Below are positions 54,530 to 63,057 of a stretch of 64,000 nt of DNA, piece after piece. The notes under the pieces were generated by a model that worked only from the letters and a program-made list of their open reading frames with translations, did not search any database and had not been told where the DNA came from. This DNA is from Streptomyces sp. yr375 (GTDB lineage: Bacteria > Actinomycetota > Actinomycetes > Streptomycetales > Streptomycetaceae), in contig NZ_FOFF01000006.1 of the NCBI RefSeq assembly GCF_900110755.1, forward strand, positions 183,651-247,650, written 5' to 3'. Numbering within the stretch: position 1 is the stretch's first letter; each line of letters begins with the position of its first letter. Made by a program: the position numbers and the translations under genes.

Positions 54530-55675
54530 ATGAGTCAAGGCCCCCGGTCCGGCCTCGCCGCGGTGAGCTCCGCGCTGCTGGCCATGAGCAGGCACCTGGA
54601 GGTGCGCGACGTCCTCAAGACGATCGTCGCCTCCGCCCGTGAGCTGCTGAACGCGCGCTACGCCGCCCTCGGCGTCCCCGACGACCACGGCGGGTTCGCC
54701 CAGTTCGTCGTCGACGGCATCAGCGACAAGCAGTGGAAGGCCATCGGCCCGCTGCCCCGCCAGCACGGCATCCTGGCGGCGATGCTGCACGAGGCCCGCC
54801 CCGAGCGCCTCGCCGACGTCCGCAAGGACCCCCGCTTCGAGGGCTGGCCGTCCGCCCACCCCGAGATGTCCGACTTCCTGGGCCTGCCCATCCGCGACGG
54901 CGACGAGATCATCGGCGCCCTGTTCCTAGCCAACAAGAACTGCCCGAAACCCGACGGCGGCTGCGGCTTCACCGAGGACGACGAGGAACTGCTCTCGATC
55001 CTCGCCCAGCACGCCGCGATAGCCCTCACCAACGCCCGCCTCTACGAGCGCAGCCGCGAACTGACCATCGCCGAGGAACGCTCCCGGCTGGCCCACGAGT
55101 TGCACGACGCGGTCAGCCAGAAGCTGTTCTCCCTGCGCCTGACGGCCCAGGCCGCCGCCGCCCTCGTCGACCGCGACCCCTCCCGCGCGAAGGGCGAGTT
55201 GCAGCAGGTCGCCGCCCTCGCCGCCGAGGCGGCCGACGAACTGCGCGCCGCAGTGGTCGAGTTGAGGCCCGCCGCCCTCGACGAGGACGGCCTCGTGGCC
55301 ACCCTGCGCACCCACATCCAGGTCCTCGACCGCGCCCACACCGCACGCGTGACCTTCACTGCCACCGGCGTCCGCGCCCTGCCCGCCGCCCAGGAGGACG
55401 CCCTGCTGCGGGTCGCCCAGGAGGCCCTGCACAACGCGCTGCGCCACTCCGGAGCCGGGCGGGTCGAGGTCACCCTCCACAAGCGCGGCCAGGACACGGT
55501 CCTGCGCGTCTCGGACGACGGCACCGGCTTCGACCCGACGACGGTCCGCCGCGCCGGCCGCCACCTCGGTCTGGTGTCGATGCGCGACCGCGCGAGCGGG
55601 ATCGGCGGCACGCTCACGGTGCACTCGGCGCCCGGCAAGGGCACCACGATCGAGCTGGAGGCTCCCGGTGGCTGA
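54530..55675 (+). CDS. GAF domain sensor histidine kinase (NarL/DosS type)
   Basis: A soluble 381-residue kinase. A GAF domain (residues ~20-170) is followed by the HisKA_3 helix, with the likely phosphorylated His192 in RSRLAHELHDAVSQ. The ATPase domain has AQEALHNALRHSGA (N box), VSDDGTGFD and GRHLGLVSMRDRA. There are no membrane segments. Two Cys (138, 145) sit in the GAF domain at NKNCPKPDGGCGF. The response regulator gene starts 8 bp before its stop, so both act as a pair. It sits upstream of two chaplin genes. Confidence 0.93.
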   Translation: MSQGPRSGLAAVSSALLAMSRHLEVRDVLKTIVASARELLNARYAALGVPDDHGGFAQFVVDGISDKQWKAIGPLPRQHGILAAMLHEARPERLADVRKDPRFEGWPSAHPEMSDFLGLPIRDGDEIIGALFLANKNCPKPDGGCGFTEDDEELLSILAQHAAIALTNARLYERSRELTIAEERSRLAHELHDAVSQKLFSLRLTAQAAAALVDRDPSRAKGELQQVAALAAEAADELRAAVVELRPAALDEDGLVATLRTHIQVLDRAHTARVTFTATGVRALPAAQEDALLRVAQEALHNALRHSGAGRVEVTLHKRGQDTVLRVSDDGTGFDPTTVRRAGRHLGLVSMRDRASGIGGTLTVHSAPGKGTTIELEAPGG

Positions 55676-56309
55676 CGCAATCAAGGTGCTGCTCGTCGAC
55701 GACCACCAGGTCGTCCGCCGGGGCCTGCGCACCTTCCTCGAAGTGCAGGACGACATCGAGGTCGTCGGCGAGGCCGCCGACGGCGCCGAAGGAGTCGCCC
55801 GCGCCGAGGAGTTGAAGCCCGACGTCGTCCTGATGGACGTCAAGATGCCCGGCATGGACGGCGTCGAGGCCCTCCGCAAGCTCCGCGAACTCGACAATCC
55901 CGCGCGCGTGCTGATCGTCACCAGCTTCACCGAACAGCGCACGGTCGTCCCGGCCCTGCGCGCGGGCGCCGCCGGGTACGTCTACAAGGACGTGGACCCC
56001 GACGCCCTCGCCGGCGCCATCCGCTCGGTCCACGCCGGCCACATCCTGCTCCAACCGGAGGTGGCGGGCGCGCTCCTCTCCCAGGAGGAGGCCAACTCGG
56101 GCCAGGGCAGAGGCGGTTCGCTCACCGAACGGGAACGCGAGGTGCTCGGCCTGATCGCGGACGGCCGCTCCAACCGCGAGATCGCCCGCGCCCTGGTCCT
56201 CTCCGAGAAGACGGTCAAGACGCACGTCTCGAACATCCTGATGAAGCTCGACCTCGCGGACCGCACCCAGGCCGCACTGTGGGCCGTACGCCATGGCCTG
56301 GCCGACTGA
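55668..56309 (+). CDS. LuxR/NarL family response regulator
   Basis: A 213-residue DNA-binding regulator. The receiver domain has the acidic pair in LLVDDHQVV, the phosphorylated Asp57 in VVLMDVKMPG and Lys near VYKDVDPDAL. The C-terminal helix-turn-helix is LTEREREVLGLIADGRSNREIARALVLSEKTVKTHVSNILMKL. GTG 55668 overlaps the end of the kinase gene. The pair lies 168 bp upstream of the first chaplin gene; a link to chaplin expression is possible but not shown. Confidence 0.95.
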   Translation: MADAIKVLLVDDHQVVRRGLRTFLEVQDDIEVVGEAADGAEGVARAEELKPDVVLMDVKMPGMDGVEALRKLRELDNPARVLIVTSFTEQRTVVPALRAGAAGYVYKDVDPDALAGAIRSVHAGHILLQPEVAGALLSQEEANSGQGRGGSLTEREREVLGLIADGRSNREIARALVLSEKTVKTHVSNILMKLDLADRTQAALWAVRHGLAD

Positions 56310-56477
56310 CACCGGCCGACGGTCACGGGCCGGCCGACAACATGGAAGGTTAACTTCCGATCCGAGATTCATACCGTCGTGGGAATGTCCCCCGAATGGC
56401 GCAACCTTCGGCGGTCCCCGGCGTTCTCCAGTCCGTGCCGCGGCGACTGCCGCGGCAATCGCTAGGAGGGGTCAGAA

Positions 56478-56723
56478 GTGAAGAACCTGAAGAAGGCAGC
56501 GGCCGTGACGATGGTGGCCGGCGGGCTGATCGCGGCGGGTGCCGGCATGGCCTCCGCCACCGACGGCGCCACCGCCCTCGGCGAGGCCAAGGGCTCGCCG
56601 GGCGTCGTCTCGGGCAACCTCGTCCAGGCCCCGGTTCACGTCCCGGTCAACGTGGTCGGCAACAGCGTGAACGTCATCGGCGTGCTGAACCCGGCCTTCG
56701 GCAACCTGGGTCTCAACCACTGA
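56478..56723 (+). CDS. chpE: Short chaplin, ChpE-like, without cysteine
   Basis: A secreted surface-active protein of 81 residues that can form amyloid-like fibrils on aerial hyphae. The signal peptide (MKNLKKAAAVTMVAGGLIAAGAGMASA) is followed by one chaplin domain: GSPGVVSGNLVQAPVHVPVNVVGNSVNVIGVLNPAFGN. The two cysteines usual for chaplins are absent, as in S. coelicolor ChpE (from memory). It starts at GTG 56478 after GGAGGGG. It is followed 190 bp later by a second gene of the same type. Confidence 0.95.
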   Translation: MKNLKKAAAVTMVAGGLIAAGAGMASATDGATALGEAKGSPGVVSGNLVQAPVHVPVNVVGNSVNVIGVLNPAFGNLGLNH

Positions 56724-56913
56724 GGTCCCGCCCGGACCCGCAGTCACCTCCGGCCTCCCCGGTCCCCACCGGGGAGGCCGGTCTGCTTGTCGCTCCAATG
56801 CTCCGAACGAGCTGTGTGCGCCCCCTCCCCGCACCGTCGCGGACCACGTCCGCGTTGGGCAGCGCACGACCCGGGGCCGGGTCGGACACGCAACCGCAGG
56901 AGGAACGCAACCC

Positions 56914-57153
56914 ATGAACATCGCCAAGAAGGCCGCCGTGGCCCTCACCGTCGCCGGTATCGCCGCAGGCGCCTCGGCCGGTGCGGCCGTCGCAGACGCG
57001 GGCGCCGAGGGCGCGGCCGTGAAGTCCCCGGGCGTCCTCTCCGGCAACGCCACCCAGGTCCCGGTCAACGTCCCCGTCAACGTGGTCGGCGACAGCGTGA
57101 ACGTCATCGGCCTCCTGAACCCGTCCTTCGGCAACACGGGCATCAACCGCTGA
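56914..57153 (+). CDS. Second short chaplin without cysteine
   Basis: A 79-residue chaplin with signal peptide (MNIAKKAAVALTVAGIAAGASAGAAVA) and one chaplin domain: KSPGVLSGNATQVPVNVPVNVVGDSVNVIGLLNPSFGN. It also has no cysteine. The domain is very like that of the first copy, while the signal peptides differ, so this is an old tandem duplication. ATG 56914 follows GGAGGAACG at 5-6 nt. A strong terminator with a T-run follows. The gap between the two genes holds its own promoter space. Confidence 0.93.
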   Translation: MNIAKKAAVALTVAGIAAGASAGAAVADAGAEGAAVKSPGVLSGNATQVPVNVPVNVVGDSVNVIGLLNPSFGNTGINR

Positions 57154-57172
57154 CCCACAGCCGAAGCACCGA

Positions 57173-57219
57173 AAGGGCCCACCCGTCAAAGACGACGTGT
57201 GGGCCCTTCCCGTTTTTTC
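57173..57219 (+). terminator. Intrinsic terminator after the chaplins
   Basis: AAGGGCCCAC pairs with GTGGGCCCTT around a 16-nt loop and is followed by CCCGTTTTTT. This is one of few hairpins in the window with a T-run. Confidence 0.93.
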
Positions 57220-57297
57220 AGCCCGTCCGGCGTTTGAGGACGAGGCCCCTTCAGGGCCGATACGGGGGTCTGGGGGCAGCGCCCCCAGCACGCCCAC
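57220..57297. repeat. Streptomyces extragenic repeat (REP-like)
   Basis: The sequence has GTCCGGCGTTTGAGGACGAGG and then GGGGGTCTGGGGGCAGCGCCCCCAG. From memory this combination recurs between genes in many Streptomyces genomes. Its end (GGGGGC AGC GCCCCC) forms a hairpin. It lies directly after the chaplin terminator and before a convergent gene. Confidence 0.7.
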
Positions 57298-57327
57298 ACC
57301 AACAGACGCCAACCAAGCAACCCACCC

Positions 57328-58116
57328 TCACCGCACCCCCCGCTCCCGCTCCTCCACAACGGAGTTGTACGCGGCGACCTGCGCCCGCCGCCCCGTCCGC
57401 TCCACCGGCCGCAACGCCTCCGCCCGCACCGCGATCTCCGCCGAACTCACCGCCCCACCCGGCCCGTTCTCGTACGCCAGCGACACCAGCAACCCCACCC
57501 GCCGCGCCATCTCCAACACCCGCACCGCCCGCGGCGGATACCCCGGCGCCAACACCTCCCGCCCCCGCTCGGTCCGCGCCCGGTACGCGTCGATCGCCGC
57601 CTCCGCCACCGGCCCCGACCCCGCCAGGTCCAGCCGCGACAACACCGCCGTGGCATCCCGCAGCGCCTCCGCCAGCTCCCGCTCCGCCTCACCCAGCGAC
57701 GGCACATCGGCCGGCGGCGCCTCCCGCACCGGCAGGCAGTGCCACACGACCTCGACGTGCACATCACCGGCGGGCCCCGCCTCGGACACCTCGGGCACCA
57801 GCCCGTACCCGGCGCCGTGACAGACCACCGCCTCCTCCGCCTCCAACGCCCGCGCGTTGAACTCGGGCGGCCCGCTCAGCCCCAGCGGATGCCCGGGAGC
57901 CGGCAGCGCCACCCGCATCCCGTTCACCCCGAGCGACCGCAGCCGCCCCAGCGCGAGCGTGAGCCCGACGGGCGCCGACTCACCGGGCAACCCCTCCACC
58001 CGGTGCACGGCGTCCTCGCCGACGATGGCGACGACGGCGTCGTCCGGCGATACAAATCCGGCCAACAGGGCATTTCCCCAAGCGGCAAGGCGACCAGAGC
58101 GCGGTTCCGAGAACAT
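57328..58116 (-). CDS. Conserved protein of unknown function
   Basis: A 262-residue soluble protein, not recognised. The N-terminal half is a possible alpha/beta domain (AAWGNALLAGFVSPDDAVVAIVGEDAVHRVEG, LALGRLRSLGVNGMRVALPAPGHPLGLSGPPEFNARALEAEEAVV). The C-terminal half is helical, with LGEAERELAEALRDATAVLSRLDLAG and ARTERGREVLAPGYPPRAVRVLEMARRV. I recall a conserved actinobacterial gene in this position next to the ABC ATPase, without known role. ATG 58116; divergent from the ABC gene. Confidence 0.8.
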   Translation of the reverse strand: MFSEPRSGRLAAWGNALLAGFVSPDDAVVAIVGEDAVHRVEGLPGESAPVGLTLALGRLRSLGVNGMRVALPAPGHPLGLSGPPEFNARALEAEEAVVCHGAGYGLVPEVSEAGPAGDVHVEVVWHCLPVREAPPADVPSLGEAERELAEALRDATAVLSRLDLAGSGPVAEAAIDAYRARTERGREVLAPGYPPRAVRVLEMARRVGLLVSLAYENGPGGAVSSAEIAVRAEALRPVERTGRRAQVAAYNSVVEERERGVR

Positions 58117-58269
58117 GCCCCCAGCCTAAGGACCGGACCGATGGAACGGTCCGCCCGACCGGTGGCGTAGATTTTCCCGAGGGGGCCGCGCCCACCCGTG
58201 CGCGGCGGTCCGAGCCACAGGCGACCGCGACAACCGACCGGCCACACTGCAAGGGGAGACAACGCGCTC

Positions 58270-59067
58270 ATGAGCGATGTTCTGGAGCTTCAGGACGTAA
58301 CCGTGGTCCGTGAGGGCCGGGCTCTCGTGGACCAGGTCTCCTGGTCGGTCAAGGAGGGCGAGCGCTGGGTCATCCTCGGTCCCAACGGGGCCGGCAAGAC
58401 GACCCTCCTCAACATCGCCTCCACCTACCTCTTCCCCAGCGCCGGCACCGCCTCCGTCCTCGGCGAGACCCTCGGCAAGCCCGGCACCGACGTCTTCGAA
58501 CTGCGCCCGCGCGTCGGCATGGCCGGCATCGCTCTCGCCGACAAGCTCCCCAAGCGCCAGACCGTCCTGCAGACCGTCCTCACCGCCGCCTACGGCATGA
58601 CCGCCGGCTGGCAGGAGGAGTACGAGGACGTCGACGAGCAGCGCGCCCGCGCCTTCCTCGACCGCCTCGGCATGAGCGACTACCTGGAGCGCAGGTTCGG
58701 CACCCTCTCCGAGGGCGAGCGCAAGCGCGTCCTCATCGCCCGCGCCCTGATGACCGACCCCGAGCTGCTGCTCCTCGACGAGCCCGCCGCCGGCCTCGAC
58801 CTCGGCGGCCGCGAGGACCTCGTACGCCGACTCGGCCGCCTCGCCCGCGACCCCATCGCCCCCTCGATGATCATGGTCACGCACCACGTCGAGGAGATCG
58901 CCCCCGGCTTCACCCACGTCCTCATGATCCGCCAGGGCAAGGTCCTCGCCGCGGGCCCGGTCGAGCTCGAACTCAGCTCCCGCAACCTCTCCCTCTGCTT
59001 CGGCCTCCCGCTCGTCGTGGAACAGGTCGGCGACCGCTGGACGGCCCAGGGCCTCCCGATGTCCTGA
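58270..59067 (+). CDS. ABC transporter ATP-binding protein
   Basis: A 265-residue ATPase. Walker A is GPNGAGKTTLL near residue 38, the signature is TLSEGERKRVLIARAL near 140 and Walker B is LLLLDEPAAGLD near 165, with the switch His in MVTHHVEEI. The signature has LSEGE instead of LSGGQ. No permease gene lies next to it, and no substrate can be given; it resembles the ModF/YbbL-like group. ATG 58270 begins the family sequence. nfeD follows after 105 bp. Confidence 0.9.
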   Translation: MSDVLELQDVTVVREGRALVDQVSWSVKEGERWVILGPNGAGKTTLLNIASTYLFPSAGTASVLGETLGKPGTDVFELRPRVGMAGIALADKLPKRQTVLQTVLTAAYGMTAGWQEEYEDVDEQRARAFLDRLGMSDYLERRFGTLSEGERKRVLIARALMTDPELLLLDEPAAGLDLGGREDLVRRLGRLARDPIAPSMIMVTHHVEEIAPGFTHVLMIRQGKVLAAGPVELELSSRNLSLCFGLPLVVEQVGDRWTAQGLPMS

Positions 59068-59172
59068 CCCGTCCCGCCCCTGACCCACGCGTCGTGCCCC
59101 TGACCCGACCCTGACCCGGTGCTGCCCCCGTGCGCCCTGTCCGCGACGGGACCCGCGGCCTACCATGACGGT

Positions 59173-59604
59173 GTGAACGACATCGACGCGTGGGTGTGGT
59201 GGCTCGTCGGCGCGGCAGCGCTCGGAATCCCGCTCGTGGTGACCGCGATGCCCGAGTTCGGCATGTTCGCGGTCGGCGCCGTGGCCGCTGCGGTCGTCGC
59301 GGGCCTCGGCTTCGGAGCCGTCGCCCAGGTACTCGTCTTCGTCGTCGTCTCCGTCGCCCTCATCGCCGTCGTACGCCCCATCGCGATCCGGCACAGCAAG
59401 CAGCGCCCCCGACTCGCCACCGGCATCGACGCGTTGAAGGGCAAGCAGGCCGTCGTGATGGAGCGCGTCGACGGCTCCGGCGGCCGGATCAAGCTCGCCG
59501 GAGAGATCTGGTCGGCGCGCGCACTCGACACCGACCGCGTCTACGACGTGGGGCAGCAGGTCGACGTCGTGGACATCGAGGGAGCGACGGCGATCGTCAT
59601 CTGA
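59173..59604 (+). CDS. NfeD family membrane protein
   Basis: A 143-residue protein with two or three membrane segments (WVWWLVGAAALGIPLVV, FAVGAVAAAVVAGLGFGAVAQVLVFVVVSVALIAVV) and a C-terminal OB-fold domain (GKQAVVMERVDGSGGRIKLAGEIWSARAL, VVDIEGATAIV). NfeD proteins act with SPFH/flotillin proteins in membrane microdomains or with membrane proteases; the SPFH gene follows here. GTG 59173. Two AAGATCTT palindromes lie in the gap to the next gene. Confidence 0.92.
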   Translation: MNDIDAWVWWLVGAAALGIPLVVTAMPEFGMFAVGAVAAAVVAGLGFGAVAQVLVFVVVSVALIAVVRPIAIRHSKQRPRLATGIDALKGKQAVVMERVDGSGGRIKLAGEIWSARALDTDRVYDVGQQVDVVDIEGATAIVI

Positions 59605-59746
59605 CCTTGCACAACTCCCGCACGACGCAAGTGAACAGAACACCTCGCGGGCCACACGACGGTCTGTCAGACTCGACCAGCAAGATCTTCAACAGGCATA
59701 AGATCTTCCGAAAGCGCCGAGGCGGAGAAAGGTACGGGGAGCCGCG

Positions 59747-60715
59747 ATGGAACCGGTCATCATCGTCCTGGTCATTCTGGTGGTGTTGGTCTTCATCGCC
59801 CTCATCAAGACGATCCAGGTCATCCCGCAGGCGAGCGCCGCGATCGTGGAGCGCTTCGGCCGCTACACGCGCACGCTCAACGCGGGCCTCAACATCGTCG
59901 TTCCGTTCATAGACACCATCCGCAACCGCATCGACCTGCGCGAACAGGTCGTCCCGTTCCCGCCGCAGCCGGTGATCACCCAGGACAACCTGGTCGTCAA
60001 CATCGACACGGTCATCTACTACCAGGTGACCGACGCCCGGGCCGCGACCTACGAAGTCGCCAGCTACATCCAGGCGATCGAGCAGCTCACCGTCACCACG
60101 CTCCGCAACATCATCGGCGGCATGGACCTGGAGCGGACCCTGACCTCCCGTGAGGAGATCAACGCGGCCCTGCGCGGAGTCCTCGACGAGGCGACCGGCA
60201 AGTGGGGCATCCGCGTCAACCGCGTCGAACTCAAGGCAATCGAGCCCCCCACCTCCATTCAGGACTCGATGGAGAAGCAGATGCGCGCCGACCGTGACAA
60301 GCGCGCCGCGATCCTCACCGCCGAAGGCACCCGCCAGGCCGCGATCCTCACCGCCGAGGGCGAGAAGCAGTCCCAGATCCTGCGCGCCGAGGGCGAGGCC
60401 AAGGCAGCCGCCCTGCGCGCCGAGGGCGAAGCCCAGGCCGTGCGTACGGTCTTCGAGGCGATCCACGCCGGCGACGCGGACCAGAAGCTCCTCTCCTACC
60501 AGTACCTCCAGATGCTCCCGAAGATCGCCGAAGGCGACGCCAACAAGCTCTGGATCGTCCCCAGCGAGATCGGCGACGCCCTCAAGGGCCTCTCCGGCGC
60601 CATGGGCAACTTCGGCAACTTCGGCGGCGGCGGAAACTCCGGCAACTCGGGCAACTCCGGTAACGGCAACGGCAGCAACGGCAACGAACGCCGAGAGAAG
60701 CCGTCGATCGACTGA
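59747..60715 (+). CDS. SPFH (band 7/stomatin) family protein
   Basis: A 322-residue membrane-associated protein. An N-terminal membrane helix (VIIVLVILVVLVFIALIKTIQVI) is followed by the SPFH domain (ASAAIVERFGRYTRTLNAGLNIVVPFIDTIRNRIDLREQVV, YYQVTDARAATYEVASYI) and a coiled coil (ILTAEGTRQAAILTAEGEKQSQILRAEGEAKAAAL) that drives oligomerisation. A Gly/Asn-rich tail ends the protein. ATG 59747 has GGGGAG about 6 nt upstream. Together with NfeD it probably forms a membrane scaffold. Confidence 0.94.
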   Translation: MEPVIIVLVILVVLVFIALIKTIQVIPQASAAIVERFGRYTRTLNAGLNIVVPFIDTIRNRIDLREQVVPFPPQPVITQDNLVVNIDTVIYYQVTDARAATYEVASYIQAIEQLTVTTLRNIIGGMDLERTLTSREEINAALRGVLDEATGKWGIRVNRVELKAIEPPTSIQDSMEKQMRADRDKRAAILTAEGTRQAAILTAEGEKQSQILRAEGEAKAAALRAEGEAQAVRTVFEAIHAGDADQKLLSYQYLQMLPKIAEGDANKLWIVPSEIGDALKGLSGAMGNFGNFGGGGNSGNSGNSGNGNGSNGNERREKPSID

Positions 60716-60728
60716 CCGCGACACGACA

Positions 60729-60787
60729 CCGGTGACATGACTGGGGCCCACCTCCCGAGCGGAGGTGGGCCCCAGTCATGTCACCGG
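60729..60787. terminator. 27-bp perfect hairpin between convergent genes
   Basis: The arms 60729-60755 and 60761-60787 are perfectly complementary (core GGGGCCCACCTCC / GGAGGTGGGCCCC) around CGAGC. It ends the SPFH transcript, and the HNH transcript from the other side, 9 bp before the HNH stop. Confidence 0.93.
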
Positions 60788-60796
60788 CGTTGCGGA

Positions 60797-61303
60797 TTAC
60801 GCCGCGTCCAACGTCAGCCACTCCGGCAGTGCGGCCAGGTCGTCCTGCCCCAGCGACAGCAGCATCGCGTCCGCCGGCGTCGGCTCGAACGGGTGCCGCA
60901 GCAACGGCATCTCCGCCTGCTCCGGAGTCCGGTTCGCCTTACGGTGGTTGTCCTCCGCGCACGACGCGACCGTGTTCAGCCACGAGTCCTGACCACCCTG
61001 CGCCCGCGGCACCACGTGGTCCACGGTCGTCGCCCGACGACCGCAGTACGCGCACCGGTGCCGGTCCCTGACCAGCACACCCCGCCTCGACCACGGAGCT
61101 TGTCTTCGGAACGGCACCCGTACGTACCTGCACAGCCGGATCACCCGCGGCGCCGGAATGTCGACCTCGGCTCCGCGCATCCGCAGTTCGGGGTGGGCCT
61201 GCTCGACGACGGCCTTGTCCTGAAGCACCAGAACGACGGCTCGGTTCAACGTCACCGTCGACAGCGGCTCGAAGCTCGCGTTCAGTACCAGCGTGTCCCG
61301 CAT
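60797..61303 (-). CDS. HNH endonuclease family protein
   Basis: A 168-residue protein. It begins MRDTLVLNASFEPLSTVTLNRAVVLVL, the typical actinobacterial N-terminus, and holds the HNH motif: CAYCGRRATTVDHVVPRAQGG (H of DHVVP), N in SWLNTVASC and CAEDNHRKANRT with two further cysteines for zinc. Such proteins cut DNA in phage or repair contexts, but this chromosomal family has no known role. ATG 61303 follows AGGAGGTG at 9 nt. Confidence 0.92.
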   Translation of the reverse strand: MRDTLVLNASFEPLSTVTLNRAVVLVLQDKAVVEQAHPELRMRGAEVDIPAPRVIRLCRYVRVPFRRQAPWSRRGVLVRDRHRCAYCGRRATTVDHVVPRAQGGQDSWLNTVASCAEDNHRKANRTPEQAEMPLLRHPFEPTPADAMLLSLGQDDLAALPEWLTLDAA

Positions 61304-61438
61304 TACCAGCCCACCTCCTGTGTGCACCGGCCCACCCCCGTGGCGGGCTGGGAACAACTCTGGCCGGGCACGCCGAGATGGACAACGCAATATCTGCTGC
61401 TCCACGGGAGGCGACCCCCGCGACCCCCGGCAACAAAA

Positions 61439-61476
61439 TGCCCGCCCCTGATCACTTCCAAGACCGGGGGCGGGCA
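61439..61476 (-). terminator. Hairpin after the PEBP gene
   Basis: TGCCCGCCCC pairs with GGGGCGGGCA around an 18-nt loop, 26 bp past the PEBP stop. Confidence 0.75.
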
Positions 61477-61501
61477 AACGTTCAATGAACGATGAGCTGA
61501 C

Positions 61502-62041
61502 TCATCCCTCCGTGGGATGTTCGTACTCGCCGATCAGTTGAGCGCGGGCGATCGCGTGGAACCGCAGGTTGAACCCCACGAAGGCGGGCGTGACGTCGGC
61601 GTCCGGACCGAGCTTCTCCTGATCGACCGCGTACACCGTGAAGACGTACCGGTGCGACCCGTCCCCGGGCGGCGGAGCGGCACCGCCGAAGTCCTTGCTG
61701 CCGTAGTCGTTACGCACGTGTACGGCGCCCTCGGGCAGCCCCTTGAACGCGCCGCTGCCCGCACCCGCCGGCAGCTCGGTCACCGAGGCCGGGATGTCGA
61801 ACAGGACCCAGTGCCAGAACCCGCTGCCCGTCGGGGCGTCCGGGTCGTAACAGGTCACGGCGAAACTCTTGGTCTCGGGCGGGAACCCCTCCCACCGCAA
61901 CTGCGGCGAGGTGTTCCCCGCCGCGTAGACCTGAGCACTCTTGAGCGTCGCGCCCGCCGCGACATCCTCGCTCGTCACCGTGAACGACGGCACGGGCGGG
62001 TGGAAGTCATGGGGGAGCGGCCGCCGCTTGAGCTCGGTCAC
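61502..62041 (-). CDS. YbhB/YbcL family Raf kinase inhibitor-like (PEBP) protein
   Basis: A 179-residue protein of the phosphatidylethanolamine-binding protein fold. The signature is [24 protein letters not shown] near residue 62, then [16 protein letters not shown]. The ligand-binding pocket residues Asp and His in this motif are present. No signal peptide. The function in bacteria is unclear. GTG 62041 follows AGGAGGT at about 7 nt. It is 55 bp downstream of spo0M, so they may share a transcript. Confidence 0.92.
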   Translation of the reverse strand: MTELKRRPLPHDFHPPVPSFTVTSEDVAAGATLKSAQVYAAGNTSPQLRWEGFPPETKSFAVTCYDPDAPTGSGFWHWVLFDIPASVTELPAGAGSGAFKGLPEGAVHVRNDYGSKDFGGAAPPPGDGSHRYVFTVYAVDQEKLGPDADVTPAFVGFNLRFHAIARAQLIGEYEHPTEG

Positions 62042-62096
62042 CTGGGTACCTCCTGAGCGATCCTGTGTGAAGACGGTGGAATCCGTCGTTCCGAGC

Positions 62097-62879
62097 CTAG
62101 AACCAGTTGCGCTTGCTGCCGACCTCGGACAGCCACTGGTTGAGGTAGGCGGCCCAGTCGGTCCCCTGGTAGTCGTGCAGACCCACCTGGAACGAGCGGA
62201 AGGTGTCACTGCCCTCGCTGAACAGCCCGGGCTTCTTGTCCATCTCCAGGACGACGTCCATCGCGTTCCCGTCGGCCACGAAGCTCAGCTCGACCTGGTT
62301 CAGCCCCCGGTACTGCGACGGCGGGTAGAACTCGACCTCCTGGTAGAACGGCAGCTTCTGCCGCGTACCCCGGATGTGACCGCGCTCCAGGTCCGCGTTC
62401 TTGAAGCGGAAGCCCAACTGGATGAAGGCGTCGAGGATGGCCTTCTGCGCCGGCAGCGGGTGGACGTTGATCGGGTCCAGGTCACCTGAGTCCACGGCGC
62501 GGGCGATCTCCAGCTCGGTGGTCACCCCGATGTTCATTCCGCGCAGCGACTGCCCGTCGATCATCGTGACCGGCGTCTCCCAGGGGATCTCGAGCCCGAA
62601 CGGCACCGTGTGCACGGCACCCGCCTGCAACTCGAAGGCACCGCCGAGCCGCAGCTTCGTGAACTCGATGTCCTGCTTGTACTCCTGGTCGCCGCTCTCG
62701 ACCTCGACCTTGGCCTGCAGCCCGACCGACAGCCCCTCGATCTGCTGGTTGACGGACCCGCCCTGGATCCGCACCTCGCCCTGGACGACACCGCCCGGAA
62801 CGACGTTGACCTCGGTCAGCACCGTCTCGACCGAAGCGCCGCCGGCCCCCAGACTCGCGAGCAGCTTCTTGAACGCCAT
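62097..62879 (-). CDS. spo0M: Sporulation-control protein Spo0M family
   Basis: A 260-residue arrestin-like protein. It starts [23 protein letters not shown] and continues with [24 protein letters not shown] (arrestin-like beta sandwich), [15 protein letters not shown] and [23 protein letters not shown]. In Bacillus Spo0M affects sporulation and cell division; its role in Streptomyces is not settled. ATG 62879 follows GAGGGAGA at 5 nt; the longer frame to 63191 runs into the divergent gene. It lies divergent from the DNA glycosylase gene. Confidence 0.93.
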   Translation of the reverse strand: MAFKKLLASLGAGGASVETVLTEVNVVPGGVVQGEVRIQGGSVNQQIEGLSVGLQAKVEVESGDQEYKQDIEFTKLRLGGAFELQAGAVHTVPFGLEIPWETPVTMIDGQSLRGMNIGVTTELEIARAVDSGDLDPINVHPLPAQKAILDAFIQLGFRFKNADLERGHIRGTRQKLPFYQEVEFYPPSQYRGLNQVELSFVADGNAMDVVLEMDKKPGLFSEGSDTFRSFQVGLHDYQGTDWAAYLNQWLSEVGSKRNWF

Positions 62880-63057
62880 GTCTCTCCCTCGTGACCTTCT
62901 ACGACTCAACTCAACTACGGGAACGATCCCTCGCCCCCTACAAACGCGATCCGGACGTGGCCGGTTCCGCGCTCCACACCCTGGCAAGCCGCGTCCCCGC
63001 TGACCACCCCGGCGCACCGATCCGTCTGCACCACCGTCTGTACTACGCTCGGCGGGC

